NCBI GenBank assembly: GCA_003242675.1
Contig: QGVE01000001.1
Span: 26,631-90,630 of the forward strand
Direction: 5' to 3'
From: Bacillota bacterium
GTDB taxonomy: Bacteria; Bacillota_E; Symbiobacteriia; Symbiobacteriales; Symbiobacteriaceae
DNA length: 64,000 nucleotides
The translations under genes were made by a program, and so were the position numbers. The notes beneath the pieces are model-generated. The model saw nothing but the letters and a program-made list of their open reading frames with translations. It was not told where the DNA came from and made no database searches. Positions 43,019 to 51,788 of this stretch are shown one piece after another; position 1 is the stretch's first letter, and each line of letters opens with the position of its first letter.

Positions 43019-43222
43019 GCGCTGCGGGACCTCCAGCATGAGCACCACGCCCATGTGGTGTCCACCCTCCACGTCCACCAGGACGCCGATCACTGTCTGG
43101 AGGTGGTCGTCCTCCGGGGAAGGGCAAGCCAGATCAAGGAGCTGGCTGACCGCCTCATCGCCCTGAACGGCGTCAAGCTCGGGCGCCTGACCGTCGCCAG
43201 CGCCGGCAGCCCGCTACCGTAA
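43019..43222 (+). pseudogene. nikR: NikR C-terminal nickel-binding domain, DNA-binding half missing
   Basis: The frame ALRDLQHEHHAHVVSTLHVH, followed by CLEVVVLRGRA and the LIALNGVKLGRL stretch, is the ACT-like metal-binding domain of the nickel repressor NikR. Ligands equal to His87, His89 and Cys95 of E. coli NikR are kept (STLHVHQDADHCLEV). An in-frame TGA at 43016 immediately precedes it, and no ribbon-helix-helix domain is encoded upstream, where the hypB terminator lies. There is no clear start codon, though GTG 43055/43058 exist. It ends at TAA 43222, 13 bases before the Ni/Co transporter gene. I read it as a 5'-deleted remnant; a separately translated domain is less likely. Confidence 0.75.
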
Positions 43223-43235
43223 AGGAGGTTTCCGG

Positions 43236-43877
43236 ATGCATGTCCCAGACGGTCTTCTGGATCTAAAGACCCTGGTCGGATCGGCTGCAGCGGCTGCGGC
43301 GGGGGTATCCTACGCCTCCTGGCGGGTCCGGCGGGAGCTGGACAGCCGGGAGGTGCCCCGGGTGGCGGTGCTGACCGCCTTCATCTTTGCCGCACAGATG
43401 GTCAACTTCCCCATCCCGGGAGGGACGTCCGGCCACCTGATGGGGGGCGCCCTGGCGGCGGTCCTCTTCGGCCCCTGGGTCTCGGTGGTGGTGATGACCA
43501 CCGTGGTGGCCATCCAGGCGCTGGTCTTTCAAGACGGCGGCATCGCGGCCCTGGGAGCCAACCTGCTCAACATGGCCGTGATCGGCCCCCTGGTGGGATA
43601 CGGCACCTACCGGCTCCTGAAGGGACTCTGGAGAAGCCGCCCCGGCTGGCTGACGGCGGTCTTCCTGAGCGGCCTCACCTCGGTGGTGGCGGGCGCGGTC
43701 GCTGTTGCCCTGCAGCTGGCGCTCTCCGGGGTGATTCCCCTGGCGGTGGGGCTGCCGGCGATGGGGCTGTGGCACGTCATGATCGGCGTCGGCGAAGGGA
43801 TCATCACGGCGGCTGTCGCCGCGTACGTGGCGGCGGAGCGGCCGCAGCTTCAGGCAGGGGTGAGGGGCCATGACTAA
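43236..43877 (+). CDS. nikM: Nickel/cobalt ECF transporter substrate-binding membrane subunit (CbiM/NikM)
   Basis: A 213-residue membrane protein beginning MHVPDG, where the N-terminal Met-His-Val chelates the metal in CbiM/NikM proteins. MVNFPIPGGTSGHLMGGALA and FQDGGIAALGANLLNMAV are family hallmarks. AGGAGG precedes the ATG. Location directly after the hydrogenase operon and nikR remnant favours nickel over cobalt. It overlaps the next gene by 8 bases. Confidence 0.92.
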   Translation: MHVPDGLLDLKTLVGSAAAAAAGVSYASWRVRRELDSREVPRVAVLTAFIFAAQMVNFPIPGGTSGHLMGGALAAVLFGPWVSVVVMTTVVAIQALVFQDGGIAALGANLLNMAVIGPLVGYGTYRLLKGLWRSRPGWLTAVFLSGLTSVVAGAVAVALQLALSGVIPLAVGLPAMGLWHVMIGVGEGIITAAVAAYVAAERPQLQAGVRGHD

Positions 43878-44169
43878 GCGGACGCGGGAACTCCTTCTCG
43901 TGGCGCTGCTGACCGCCGGAGTGCTCTCCCTGTTTGCCTCCACCCATCCGGACGGGCTGGAGCGGGTGCTGGAAGACCTGGGGATCGGAGCCGAAGCGCC
44001 GGCGCTTCTGGGTGCGCCGCTGCCGGACTACCAGGTGCCTGCGGTTTCGGCGCCGGTCCTCTCGGGCTCGCTGGCGGGCCTCATCGGCCTGGCGCTGACG
44101 CTGGGGGTGGCCTGGGCCGCCTTCCGGCTGCTGGCCGGTCCGGGGCGGCGCCACGGCACCAGCAGATGA
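43870..44169 (+). CDS. nikN: PDGLE-domain subunit of Ni/Co transporter (NikN/CbiN-like)
   Basis: A 99-residue protein with two membrane helices and the diagnostic STHPDGLERV extracellular motif, followed by a loop and DYQVP. NikN/CbiN subunits associate with the M component and are needed for activity. The start overlaps nikM and the stop overlaps the next gene by 4 bases. Confidence 0.9.
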   Translation: MTKRTRELLLVALLTAGVLSLFASTHPDGLERVLEDLGIGAEAPALLGAPLPDYQVPAVSAPVLSGSLAGLIGLALTLGVAWAAFRLLAGPGRRHGTSR

Positions 44170-44591
44170 CTCCCCGGCCAACCGCATCCCCGCCCCTCAT
44201 CAAGGTGACGTTCCTGCTCTGCCTGATCCTTGCCACCTCGCTGCTGACGAGCTGGCGGCTTCTGCTCGCGGTGACCGCCGTCGGGCTGTTCCTCGTGCGG
44301 CGTGCCGGCATCCCTCCCGGCACGCTGGCCAGGCGGCTGCTCTGGCTGGCCTACCTCTCCGCCGGACTGCTGCTGACGCTGACGCTGCTGGTGCCCGGGT
44401 CGCCCCTGCTGAAGGCCTACGACCGGAGCGAGCGGATCTACTGGACGATGCTGAGCCGGGGCTACAGCATCCGCCAGGCACCCGCCGCGGCCAGGGGGCT
44501 CTCCGGCCGGGAGCGGTGGGCGGTGGCCGGGGCCGTGGCGGCGGCCGCGGCTCTGGTCCTGCTGGACCGCCGGCTCAGGGGAGGGGGCTGA
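44166..44591 (+). CDS. CbiQ/NikQ-like transmembrane component, apparently internally deleted
   Basis: A 141-residue protein in the position of the ECF energy-coupling T component, which is normally 220-260 residues. It keeps the N-terminal hydrophobic helices (LIKVTFLLCLILATSLLTSW and the following pair), and near residue 90 it jumps to the C-terminal coupling helix SERIYWTMLSRGYS, which contains the Arg-Gly motif that contacts the ATPase. The middle helices and the first Ala-Arg-Gly motif are missing. One hydrophobic segment follows. The reading frame is intact and overlaps its neighbours normally. It may be a minimal version or a non-functional deletion allele. Confidence 0.7.
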   Translation: MTPRPTASPPLIKVTFLLCLILATSLLTSWRLLLAVTAVGLFLVRRAGIPPGTLARRLLWLAYLSAGLLLTLTLLVPGSPLLKAYDRSERIYWTMLSRGYSIRQAPAAARGLSGRERWAVAGAVAAAAALVLLDRRLRGGG

Positions 44592-44594
44592 ACC

Positions 44595-45413
44595 GTGGAG
44601 CCGATTCTGCGGGTCGAGGACCTGCACTTCCGCTATCCCGACGGAACCGTGGCCCTGGATGGCGTCAGCTTCACCGTCGCACGGGGCCGGCGCGTCGCGC
44701 TGATGGGCCCCAACGGCGCCGGCAAGTCGACGCTGCTCCTGCACCTGAACGCCATCCACCTGCCTCAGCGCGGGCGGGTCCGGGTGGGGGAGTGGGAGGC
44801 CTCCAGGGCCACCGAGGAGCGGATCCGCGCCCTGGTGGGGCTCGTCTTTCAGGACCCTGACGACCAGGTCTTCTCGCCGACGGTCTGGGAGGATGTCTGC
44901 TTCGGGCCGCTCAACCTGGGGCTCAGCCAGGCAGAGGCGGAGGCGCGCGCCGAGGAGGCGCTGGCCGCTGTGGGCCTCGAGCACCTGCGCGCCCGGTCGC
45001 CGCAGCGGCTGAGCTTCGGCGAGAAGAAGCGGGTGGCCATCGCCGGGGTGCTCGCGATGCGCCCCGCCGTCATGGCCCTCGATGAGCCGATGGCCTACCT
45101 GGATCCCGAGGCCCAGCAGCAGTTGGATGAGCTCCTGGCGCAGCTGAACCGCCAGGGCGTCACGCTGCTGGTGGCCACCCATGATGTCGACTGGGCGGCG
45201 GCATGGGCGGACGAGGTGATCCTGCTGGTGGACGGCAAGGTGCTGGCCCAGGGCCCTCCCTCCCTGCTGACAGAGCCCGAGCTGGTGCGCAAGGCCCGGC
45301 TCCGTCTGCCCCTGGTGAGTCAGCTCTTCCGGGACGTGCCCGAGGTCCGTCCGGTCCCCCATACCCTGGAGCAGGCCGCCGAGGCGCTGAACCGGCTCCG
45401 TTCCGGTCGCTGA
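44595..45413 (+). CDS. nikO: Ni/Co ECF transporter ATPase (CbiO/NikO)
   Basis: A 272-residue ABC ATPase with complete motifs: Walker A GPNGAGKST, Q-loop VFQDPDDQVFS, signature LSFGEKKRVAIAG, Walker B VMALDEPMAYLDP and the switch His in VATHDVDW. GTG 44595 follows GGGGAGGGGGC. It powers nickel import with nikM, nikN and the short Q-like protein. Tandem hairpins follow about 100 bases downstream. Confidence 0.93.
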   Translation: MEPILRVEDLHFRYPDGTVALDGVSFTVARGRRVALMGPNGAGKSTLLLHLNAIHLPQRGRVRVGEWEASRATEERIRALVGLVFQDPDDQVFSPTVWEDVCFGPLNLGLSQAEAEARAEEALAAVGLEHLRARSPQRLSFGEKKRVAIAGVLAMRPAVMALDEPMAYLDPEAQQQLDELLAQLNRQGVTLLVATHDVDWAAAWADEVILLVDGKVLAQGPPSLLTEPELVRKARLRLPLVSQLFRDVPEVRPVPHTLEQAAEALNRLRSGR

Positions 45414-45515
45414 CCTGCCTCCTCGGGCCTCCCAGGACTGCAGGATCAGCACGGGGCACATGACCCGGGGCAACGTGAGCGCGCTCACGCCGCTGGCTGC
45501 CCCTGCGAGCGAATT

Positions 45516-45597
45516 GGGGATGTCCCGGCAGAGTGGTCTGCTTGCGGGACATCCCCTCTTGTCGTTAACCGGAAGCCAGCACGAAGGTGCTGGCTTT
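45516..45597. terminator. Two hairpin terminators between the transporter operon and an acyltransferase gene
   Basis: GGGGATGTCCCG/CGGGACATCCCC (12 bp perfect, 17-base loop, then TCTTGT) is followed by AAGCCAGCAC/GTGCTGGCTT with a GAAG loop and TTT. The second ends 4 bases from the convergent acyltransferase stop and can act in both directions. Confidence 0.8.
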
Positions 45598-45601
45598 CGT
45601 G

Positions 45602-46273
45602 CTAGCAGCCCCGGCCGCTCAGCCGCTCCTGCAGCTGCCGGACCAGCTCCGCCGTCTGGGCCTTGCGGTCCCGGTCGTCGGTGAAGAACAGCGGCTCGCA
45701 GACCGTGATGGTGCGGGCCCGCCGGTCGATGTAGAGCGGCACGAAGGGAACGTGCCGCCGCGTCGCCCGGTAGTAGAAGCGGTCGAGGCTCAGGAAGCCC
45801 TCGTACAGCTCCGACACCTCGCTGTCGGTGCTGGCGTAGTCCTTGTCCGGGAAGATCAGCAGGCTCTCGCCCCGCTTCAGGGCCTCCGTGCTCTCGCGGA
45901 AGGTCGTGATGATCTGGGCCGATCCCCGGTAGACCGGGATGCACCCGGCCGACCGGTAGAGCGCCGCGAGGCCGAACGAGGCGAGCCAGGCGAGGACGGT
46001 GGCCTTCCAGCGGGGCCAGCCGTACCGGGCGCCGAAGGTGACGTCCCGGAGGTGCCTGTAGCAGGCCTCCCGGTCGCCGAACTGGTGGAGCCCCCAGGTG
46101 CGGACCGGCACCGGCAGCCACAGCAGGTTGAGCACGATGCCGTAGATGTCCGCGTGGCGGCACACATACACGGCGGGCTGGACGAGCCTCTCCGGGTGGA
46201 CGACCGTGTAGCGCGGGGTCACCCGGCGGACCACGGCCCGGCAGAACAGGAACAGCTTTCCGTAGAAGGGCAT
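45602..46273 (-). CDS. PlsC-type 1-acyl-glycerol-3-phosphate acyltransferase-like protein
   Basis: A 223-residue acyltransferase-fold protein. The first motif reads VYVCRHADIYGIV, in place of the usual NHxxxxD, with no aspartate five residues after the histidine; a similar RH-x-D-x-x-G form occurs in a Firmicute subfamily. Further matches are CIPVYRG (motif II), ESLLIFPDKDYAS (motif III, normally FPEG) and VPLYIDR (motif IV). It is translated next to the upstream GT2-GtrA gene (1-base gap), so it may help make a glycolipid. Substrate unknown. Confidence 0.7.
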   Translation of the reverse strand: MPFYGKLFLFCRAVVRRVTPRYTVVHPERLVQPAVYVCRHADIYGIVLNLLWLPVPVRTWGLHQFGDREACYRHLRDVTFGARYGWPRWKATVLAWLASFGLAALYRSAGCIPVYRGSAQIITTFRESTEALKRGESLLIFPDKDYASTDSEVSELYEGFLSLDRFYYRATRRHVPFVPLYIDRRARTITVCEPLFFTDDRDRKAQTAELVRQLQERLSGRGC

Positions 46274-46274
46274 G

Positions 46275-47393
46275 TCACGATCCCTCGGTCGGCTGGTGGG
46301 ACTTGAAGAGCCAGCGGGGGTGGATCTGATACGCCGCCACCGCCAGCAGGATGTCCGCGACGAGCTTGATCCAGACGGCTGTCCAGCCGGTGAGGACGTG
46401 CACCCCGAGCACGACCAGGTAGGAGGCCAGCATCTGCACGGCCACCAGCAGGTAGTACGTGGCGGTCGCGTCGGTCATGTTCCGCTCGGTGCGCACCCGC
46501 AGGATCCAGTGGAGGAAGAGGCGCGTGACGGACCCGGCCGCCGCGCTGACGACGCTCGCGGCCAGCAGCCGGTGGGCCGCGGGCGCTCCCCTGAGCCAGG
46601 CCAGGTCCACCCACGCAAAGACGGCCAGCGTCACCAGCGACGCCACGGCGCCGGCGAAGGCGTACGCCCCCAGATGGCTGATCAGGATCTTGAAGATGGG
46701 CCAGGAGTCCCGCAGCGTGCGGTAGTGGGTGCTCTCGTTCTTGTTGAAGTAGAGCGTCTGGATGGGCATCTCCGCCATGGGGATGCCCTGCTTCATCGCC
46801 TGCACCAGGCAGTTGGTCTCGTACTCGAAGCGCTCGCCGGCCACCTCGACCGCCCACTGCCAGAGGCTGATCGGCAGGGCCCGGAGCCCGGTCTGCGTGT
46901 CGCGCAGATACCGGCCGTAGAAGAGGTGGAACGCGCCGCTGGTCAGCCGGTTGCCGAAGCGGCTGCGGGCGGGCACGCTCTTCTGGTTGAAGTCGCGGAT
47001 CCCGAGCACGTACGCGTCGGGGTGCTCGTGGGACGCCCTGGCCATGCCGCAGACGTCCTCCACGGCGTGCTGTCCGTCCGCATCCACCATGATCGCGCGG
47101 CGGTAGACCTTCTGCCAGCCCTGCTGCAAGCAGTGGCGCAAGGCCGTCTTGAGGGCGGCGCCCTTGCCGCGGTTCACCTCGTGCCGCAGCACCACACATC
47201 CGCTCAGCCGGGCCAGGCTGTCGAAGGTCGGGCGGCAGGCGGGGCTGCTGCCGTCATCCACGACGACGACCCGGGGGAATCCCCGCTCCAGCAGGGTCTG
47301 CACGTACTTTACCAAGGCGGGAGGCGGCTCCAGGGCCGGGATGATGATGACACTGCTTGCGCTGTACGGGTTGGCTGCTTCCCCGGAATTCAA
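46275..47393 (-). CDS. GT2 glycosyltransferase fused to a GtrA-like membrane domain
   Basis: A 372-residue two-domain protein. Residues 10-230 are a polyprenyl-phosphate-type GT2 transferase (SSVIIIPALEPP, VVVVDDGSS, VNRGKGAALKTALRH, IMVDADGQH, RDTQTGLRALP). Residues 240-365 form four membrane helices with the GtrA pattern, ending in a HPRWLFKSH stretch. Such proteins load sugar onto a lipid carrier and may flip it. The start appears to be TTG 47393 with GGGAG 12 bases upstream. It forms a two-gene operon with the acyltransferase. Confidence 0.87.
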   Translation of the reverse strand: MNSGEAANPYSASSVIIIPALEPPPALVKYVQTLLERGFPRVVVVDDGSSPACRPTFDSLARLSGCVVLRHEVNRGKGAALKTALRHCLQQGWQKVYRRAIMVDADGQHAVEDVCGMARASHEHPDAYVLGIRDFNQKSVPARSRFGNRLTSGAFHLFYGRYLRDTQTGLRALPISLWQWAVEVAGERFEYETNCLVQAMKQGIPMAEMPIQTLYFNKNESTHYRTLRDSWPIFKILISHLGAYAFAGAVASLVTLAVFAWVDLAWLRGAPAAHRLLAASVVSAAAGSVTRLFLHWILRVRTERNMTDATATYYLLVAVQMLASYLVVLGVHVLTGWTAVWIKLVADILLAVAAYQIHPRWLFKSHQPTEGS

Positions 47394-47612
47394 GTCCGTT
47401 TCACGCTCCCGTTTGCTTCGGGCTTCCCGCTCGGGCAGCGAAAAACCTCACGACTACTATTCCGCCTGAACCGCGACCGTTCCTGCCTTGAGGCAAACCC
47501 GCCCCGGGTTTCTGCCTGATCAGCATCCCCGCGATTCCCGGGTGTGCCATGCGGAATTGCCTGCCAGACGTGCGGCCGAACAGGACGCCCCTGGCGCCGC
47601 CCGGCGCCGCTC

Positions 47613-47641
47613 TTGCCGGGGCGGGAAGGGTCAGTTAAACT
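47613..47641 (+). promoter_or_regulatory. Sigma-A-type promoter of the MTA/SAH deaminase gene
   Basis: TTGCCG and TAAACT are 17 bases apart, 64 bases before the start codon. The rest of the 312-base gap from 47394 to 47705 holds no gene; it must also contain the promoter of the divergent glycosyltransferase, which I could not locate. Confidence 0.55.
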
Positions 47642-47705
47642 AATCCTGAAATTGGACGGGCCCGGCGCGCCGGCCCGCCGATCCACGGACGAGGGGGAGA
47701 CGGCG

Positions 47706-49016
47706 ATGGAGCGGCTGATGATCGAAGGCGGAACGGTAGTTCCCATGACCGGACAGTCCGATGTGTACCCGAACGGGGTCGTCCTCGTGGACGCCGGGCG
47801 GATCGTGTACGCGGGACCGCGGGAAGGCGCCCCGGATCTGCCGGGGGCGAGGCGCATCGACGCTTCGGGCAAGATCGTGATGCCCGGCATCGTCAACACC
47901 CACTGCCACGCCGCGATGACGCTTCTCCGGGGCTACGCGGACGACATGCGGCTGATGGAGTGGCTGCAGACCCGGATCTGGCCGGCCGAGGCGCGGATGA
48001 CGCCGGATGACGTGTACTGGGGGACGGCGCTCGCCGCCTATGAAATGCTCTCGGGCGGCATCACGACGTTTCTCGACATGTACTTCCCCGCCGACCCGGT
48101 CGCGCGGGCCATCCAGGACACGGGCATTCGGGGCATCGTGGCGCGCGGCATCATCGGCGTCGGCGGACCGTCCGCGGCGCTCTCCCGCCTGGACGAGAGC
48201 CGTGAGGCCTTCCACCGGTGGAACGGCAAGGCCGGCGGCCGCATCACGTTCATGGTCGGGCCGCATGCGCCCTACACCTGCCCGCCCGACACCCTGCTCG
48301 CCTGCGCCGAGCTGGCCGACGAGCTCGGCGTCGGCATCCACATCCACCTCTCGGAGACGCGGGAAGAGGTGGAGGAGGCCCGGCGGCAGTGGGGCAAGAC
48401 CCCCATCCGGCACGTTTACGACCTCGGGCTGATGAAGGGCCGCCACGTCGTGGCCGCCCACTGCGTCCACGCGGACGACGACGACATCGCCATCCTGGCC
48501 GAGACGGGCACGGGCGTCTGCCACTGCCCCGTCTCCAACTTGAAGCTGGCCTCGGGCCGCACGCCCGTCGCCAAGATGCGGCGCAGAGGGGTCGCCGTGG
48601 GGTTCGGGACCGACGGCGCCTCCTCCGAGAACACGCTGCACATCCTGGGCTCCGAGATGCGCATCGGCGCGATCCAGGCCAAGGAGCTGGAGGGGGACCC
48701 GGCGGTCTTCACCGCCTGGGACGCGGTCACGATGGCGACCATCGAGGCGGCGCGGGTGCTGGGGATGGAGGCGGAGATCGGGTCCCTGGAGCCGGGGAAG
48801 AAGGCCGACATCATCCTGATCGACACGGAGCGGCCGCATCTGACTCCGAACCACGACGTGTTCTCGCTGATCGCTTACTCAGCGCTGCCGAGCGATGTCG
48901 TGATGACCATCGTCGACGGCCGGATCGTCTACGAAAACGGCCGCCTGACTACCATGGATGGGCGTGAGATCATGGCCCGCGTCCGCGAGGCGGCGGCCAG
49001 GCTGGTCAGGAGTTGA
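47706..49016 (+). CDS. mtaD: 5-Methylthioadenosine/S-adenosylhomocysteine deaminase
   Basis: A 436-residue amidohydrolase that deaminates MTA and/or SAH to inosine forms. Motifs: NTHCHAAMTLLRGYADD (metal His pair near 67 and 69), MVGPHAPYTCPP, IHIHLSET (metal His), AAHCVHADDDDIA, CPVSNLKLASG and VGFGTDGASSENT (metal Asp). ATG 47706 is preceded by GAGGGGGAGACGGCG. Together with mtnP and ahcY in the same window it gives several routes for SAM by-products. The deaminase product specificity (MTA, SAH or adenosine) cannot be read from sequence. Confidence 0.92.
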   Translation: MERLMIEGGTVVPMTGQSDVYPNGVVLVDAGRIVYAGPREGAPDLPGARRIDASGKIVMPGIVNTHCHAAMTLLRGYADDMRLMEWLQTRIWPAEARMTPDDVYWGTALAAYEMLSGGITTFLDMYFPADPVARAIQDTGIRGIVARGIIGVGGPSAALSRLDESREAFHRWNGKAGGRITFMVGPHAPYTCPPDTLLACAELADELGVGIHIHLSETREEVEEARRQWGKTPIRHVYDLGLMKGRHVVAAHCVHADDDDIAILAETGTGVCHCPVSNLKLASGRTPVAKMRRRGVAVGFGTDGASSENTLHILGSEMRIGAIQAKELEGDPAVFTAWDAVTMATIEAARVLGMEAEIGSLEPGKKADIILIDTERPHLTPNHDVFSLIAYSALPSDVVMTIVDGRIVYENGRLTTMDGREIMARVREAAARLVRS

Positions 49017-49027
49017 GGTGAGCAGAC

Positions 49028-49978
<951 letters not shown>

Positions 49979-49984
49979 GGATGC

Positions 49985-50013
49985 GCACCGGCCGGGCCTG
50001 CCCCGGCCGGTGC
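49985..50013. terminator. Bidirectional terminator between the aldo/keto reductase and channel genes
   Basis: GCACCGGCCGGG and CCCGGCCGGTGC form a perfect 12-bp stem around CCTGC, between convergent genes. Confidence 0.8.
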
Positions 50014-50017
50014 CGGT

Positions 50018-50575
50018 TCATTCCTCCCGCAGCCGGTGGAACAGCGCGGCAAACAGGATGGTCGCGAAGAGCAGCCCGCTCAGGCTGGTCAGCATCGCCA
50101 GGAGCTTGCCCAGGGCCGTGCCCGGGAGCACATCGCCGTAGCCGCCCGAGGCGAAGGTGAGCAGGGTGAAGTAGGCGACATCCAGGGCCGTGGCCGGGAT
50201 GCCGCGCCACTCGAACGTGTGCGGGAACGCCAGCTGGGCGCAGAGATTGAGCAGCACGAGGTTCGCCAGGGTGTTCAGCAGCCACCGGGCCGTGGCGCGC
50301 ACCTGGGCCACGGGGCCCGTGCGGGTGACGGGCGCGGACATCAGCTGGTAGGCCCCGGTGTAGCTCTCCCACAGCCCGAGTCCGGCCGCCGCGGCCGAGA
50401 GGCCGTAGGCCCAGCTCACGCTGCCGTCCAGGAGCACCAGCAGGAGCAGGCTCAGCAGTGCCATGACGGCGGGGCGCACCAGGGTGTGGCTCAGGCGGTC
50501 GTCCCGGTCGGCGCCCAGCCAGAGCGCCGCGGCGACCAGGCCGCCCGCCGCGGCGATGAACAGCAGGTGACCCAT
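50018..50575 (-). CDS. Two-pore-helix ion channel domain protein (Ion_trans_2-like)
   Basis: A 185-residue membrane protein. After two or three N-terminal hydrophobic helices comes a pore unit: outer helix, pore helix YFTLLTFASGGYGDVLPG, and inner helix LLAMLTSLSGLLFATILFAA. The selectivity filter reads SGGYGD, where potassium channels usually have T(V/I)GYGD, so the GYG core is kept but flanking residues differ. No cytoplasmic regulatory domain follows. It is probably a small potassium or non-selective cation channel. Confidence 0.75.
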   Translation of the reverse strand: MGHLLFIAAAGGLVAAALWLGADRDDRLSHTLVRPAVMALLSLLLLVLLDGSVSWAYGLSAAAAGLGLWESYTGAYQLMSAPVTRTGPVAQVRATARWLLNTLANLVLLNLCAQLAFPHTFEWRGIPATALDVAYFTLLTFASGGYGDVLPGTALGKLLAMLTSLSGLLFATILFAALFHRLREE

Positions 50576-50685
50576 CCGACTTCCTCCCGCTGTTCCATAC
50601 GCCCGTCCACACGCGGATCATGCCGGGTGTACTAGCCCCCGGTCCCGCTGAATATTCCAGAGAGGGACAGGGGAGGCGACGACGG

Positions 50686-51717
50686 ATGCGGATCCGCAAC
50701 TCCGTGCGGGTGTCAGGCGCCGGGCCGGTCTATGTGCTCCTGCTCCTCGCCGGCCTGTCGCTTCTGATCGGAGGGATCCTGCGGAGCCGGGCCGCGCCGC
50801 TGCTCAGTGGCAGCCTGCCCGCCGCGGCGGGGGCGGAGGGAGCGGCGGACGGCCGGTCCGAGGCGGAGTGGGCCGCGCGGCTCGCCCCGCTCACGCAGAC
50901 CGCGGCGATGGACGGGTTCGCCGCCTGGTCCCCCGACGGGCGGGAGATCGCCTTCATGCGGGACGGCCAGATCCTGCTGACCACGCCCCGGGGAAAGCCC
51001 GTGCGGGTCCTGACCAGCCAGCCCGGCGCGTGGGACGCAGCGCCGGTCTGGCGACCCGATGGGCGCGCGCTGGCGTTCGTGCGCCTCTCCACGCGCGATC
51101 GCGGAGCCCAGGTGATGCTGCTCACCCTGCCGGCGGAAGGCGGAGAGCCGGAGAAGCCCCGGGTACTTGCCCGGGAGCCCGGCACCGTCGGCTACCTGGC
51201 GTGGGACCCCACCGGCGACAGCCTTTACTACACCACGGACGACCGGATCGTGCGCCTCGCGGTGGCCGCGGGGCAGTCGGAGGAGGTGTTCCGGGCGCCC
51301 GAGGGATGGGAGCTGATCTCCGGCGGCCTTGCGGTCACGGCGGACGGACGGTGGCTGCTGTTCGGGGCCGGCCCGCGCACGGGCGCCGGCGTGGAGTACG
51401 AGCTGTACCGCCTGCCCGCGCGCGGCGGCGAGCCCGAGCGGCTCACGGCCGGGGGCGGCATCATGCCCGGGCTTCACCCGGGAGGGGGGCTGGTCGCCTA
51501 CCGGAACCCGCGCACCCGGCCGGGCATCTACGTGCTGGACCTGGCGACGAAGGACGCCCGCCAGGTGCTCCCCGACGACGCCCGGGCGATGTTCTTCCAT
51601 CCGCACTTCTCGCCGGACGGCCGGCGGCTCCTGGTTTCCCGGCTCCGGCTCACTCCCGCCCAGCAGCGGGCGCGCGGGGGCTTCACTTCCAACATCTACG
51701 TGTATGACTGGGAGTGA
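50686..51717 (+). CDS. Membrane-anchored TolB/WD40-like beta-propeller protein
   Basis: A 343-residue protein with an N-terminal membrane anchor (VYVLLLLAGLSLLIGGILR), then repeated blades with the TolB-type PDGREIAF-like motif: WSPDGREIAFMRDG, WRPDGRALAFVR, WDPTGDSLYYTT, VTADGRWLLFGAG, LHPGGGLVAYRNP and FSPDGRRLLVSR. The propeller is extracytoplasmic. There is no Tol-Pal system here, so it is probably a surface sensor or scaffold. ATG 50686 is preceded by GGGGAGG. Function unknown. Confidence 0.8.
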   Translation: MRIRNSVRVSGAGPVYVLLLLAGLSLLIGGILRSRAAPLLSGSLPAAAGAEGAADGRSEAEWAARLAPLTQTAAMDGFAAWSPDGREIAFMRDGQILLTTPRGKPVRVLTSQPGAWDAAPVWRPDGRALAFVRLSTRDRGAQVMLLTLPAEGGEPEKPRVLAREPGTVGYLAWDPTGDSLYYTTDDRIVRLAVAAGQSEEVFRAPEGWELISGGLAVTADGRWLLFGAGPRTGAGVEYELYRLPARGGEPERLTAGGGIMPGLHPGGGLVAYRNPRTRPGIYVLDLATKDARQVLPDDARAMFFHPHFSPDGRRLLVSRLRLTPAQQRARGGFTSNIYVYDWE

Positions 51718-51788
51718 CCGGCCGGGGAGGGCGCGGCAGGGAATCGCCGGCAGCGGGCGAAAATGAACGGCTGGGAGGTGGCCCGAAG

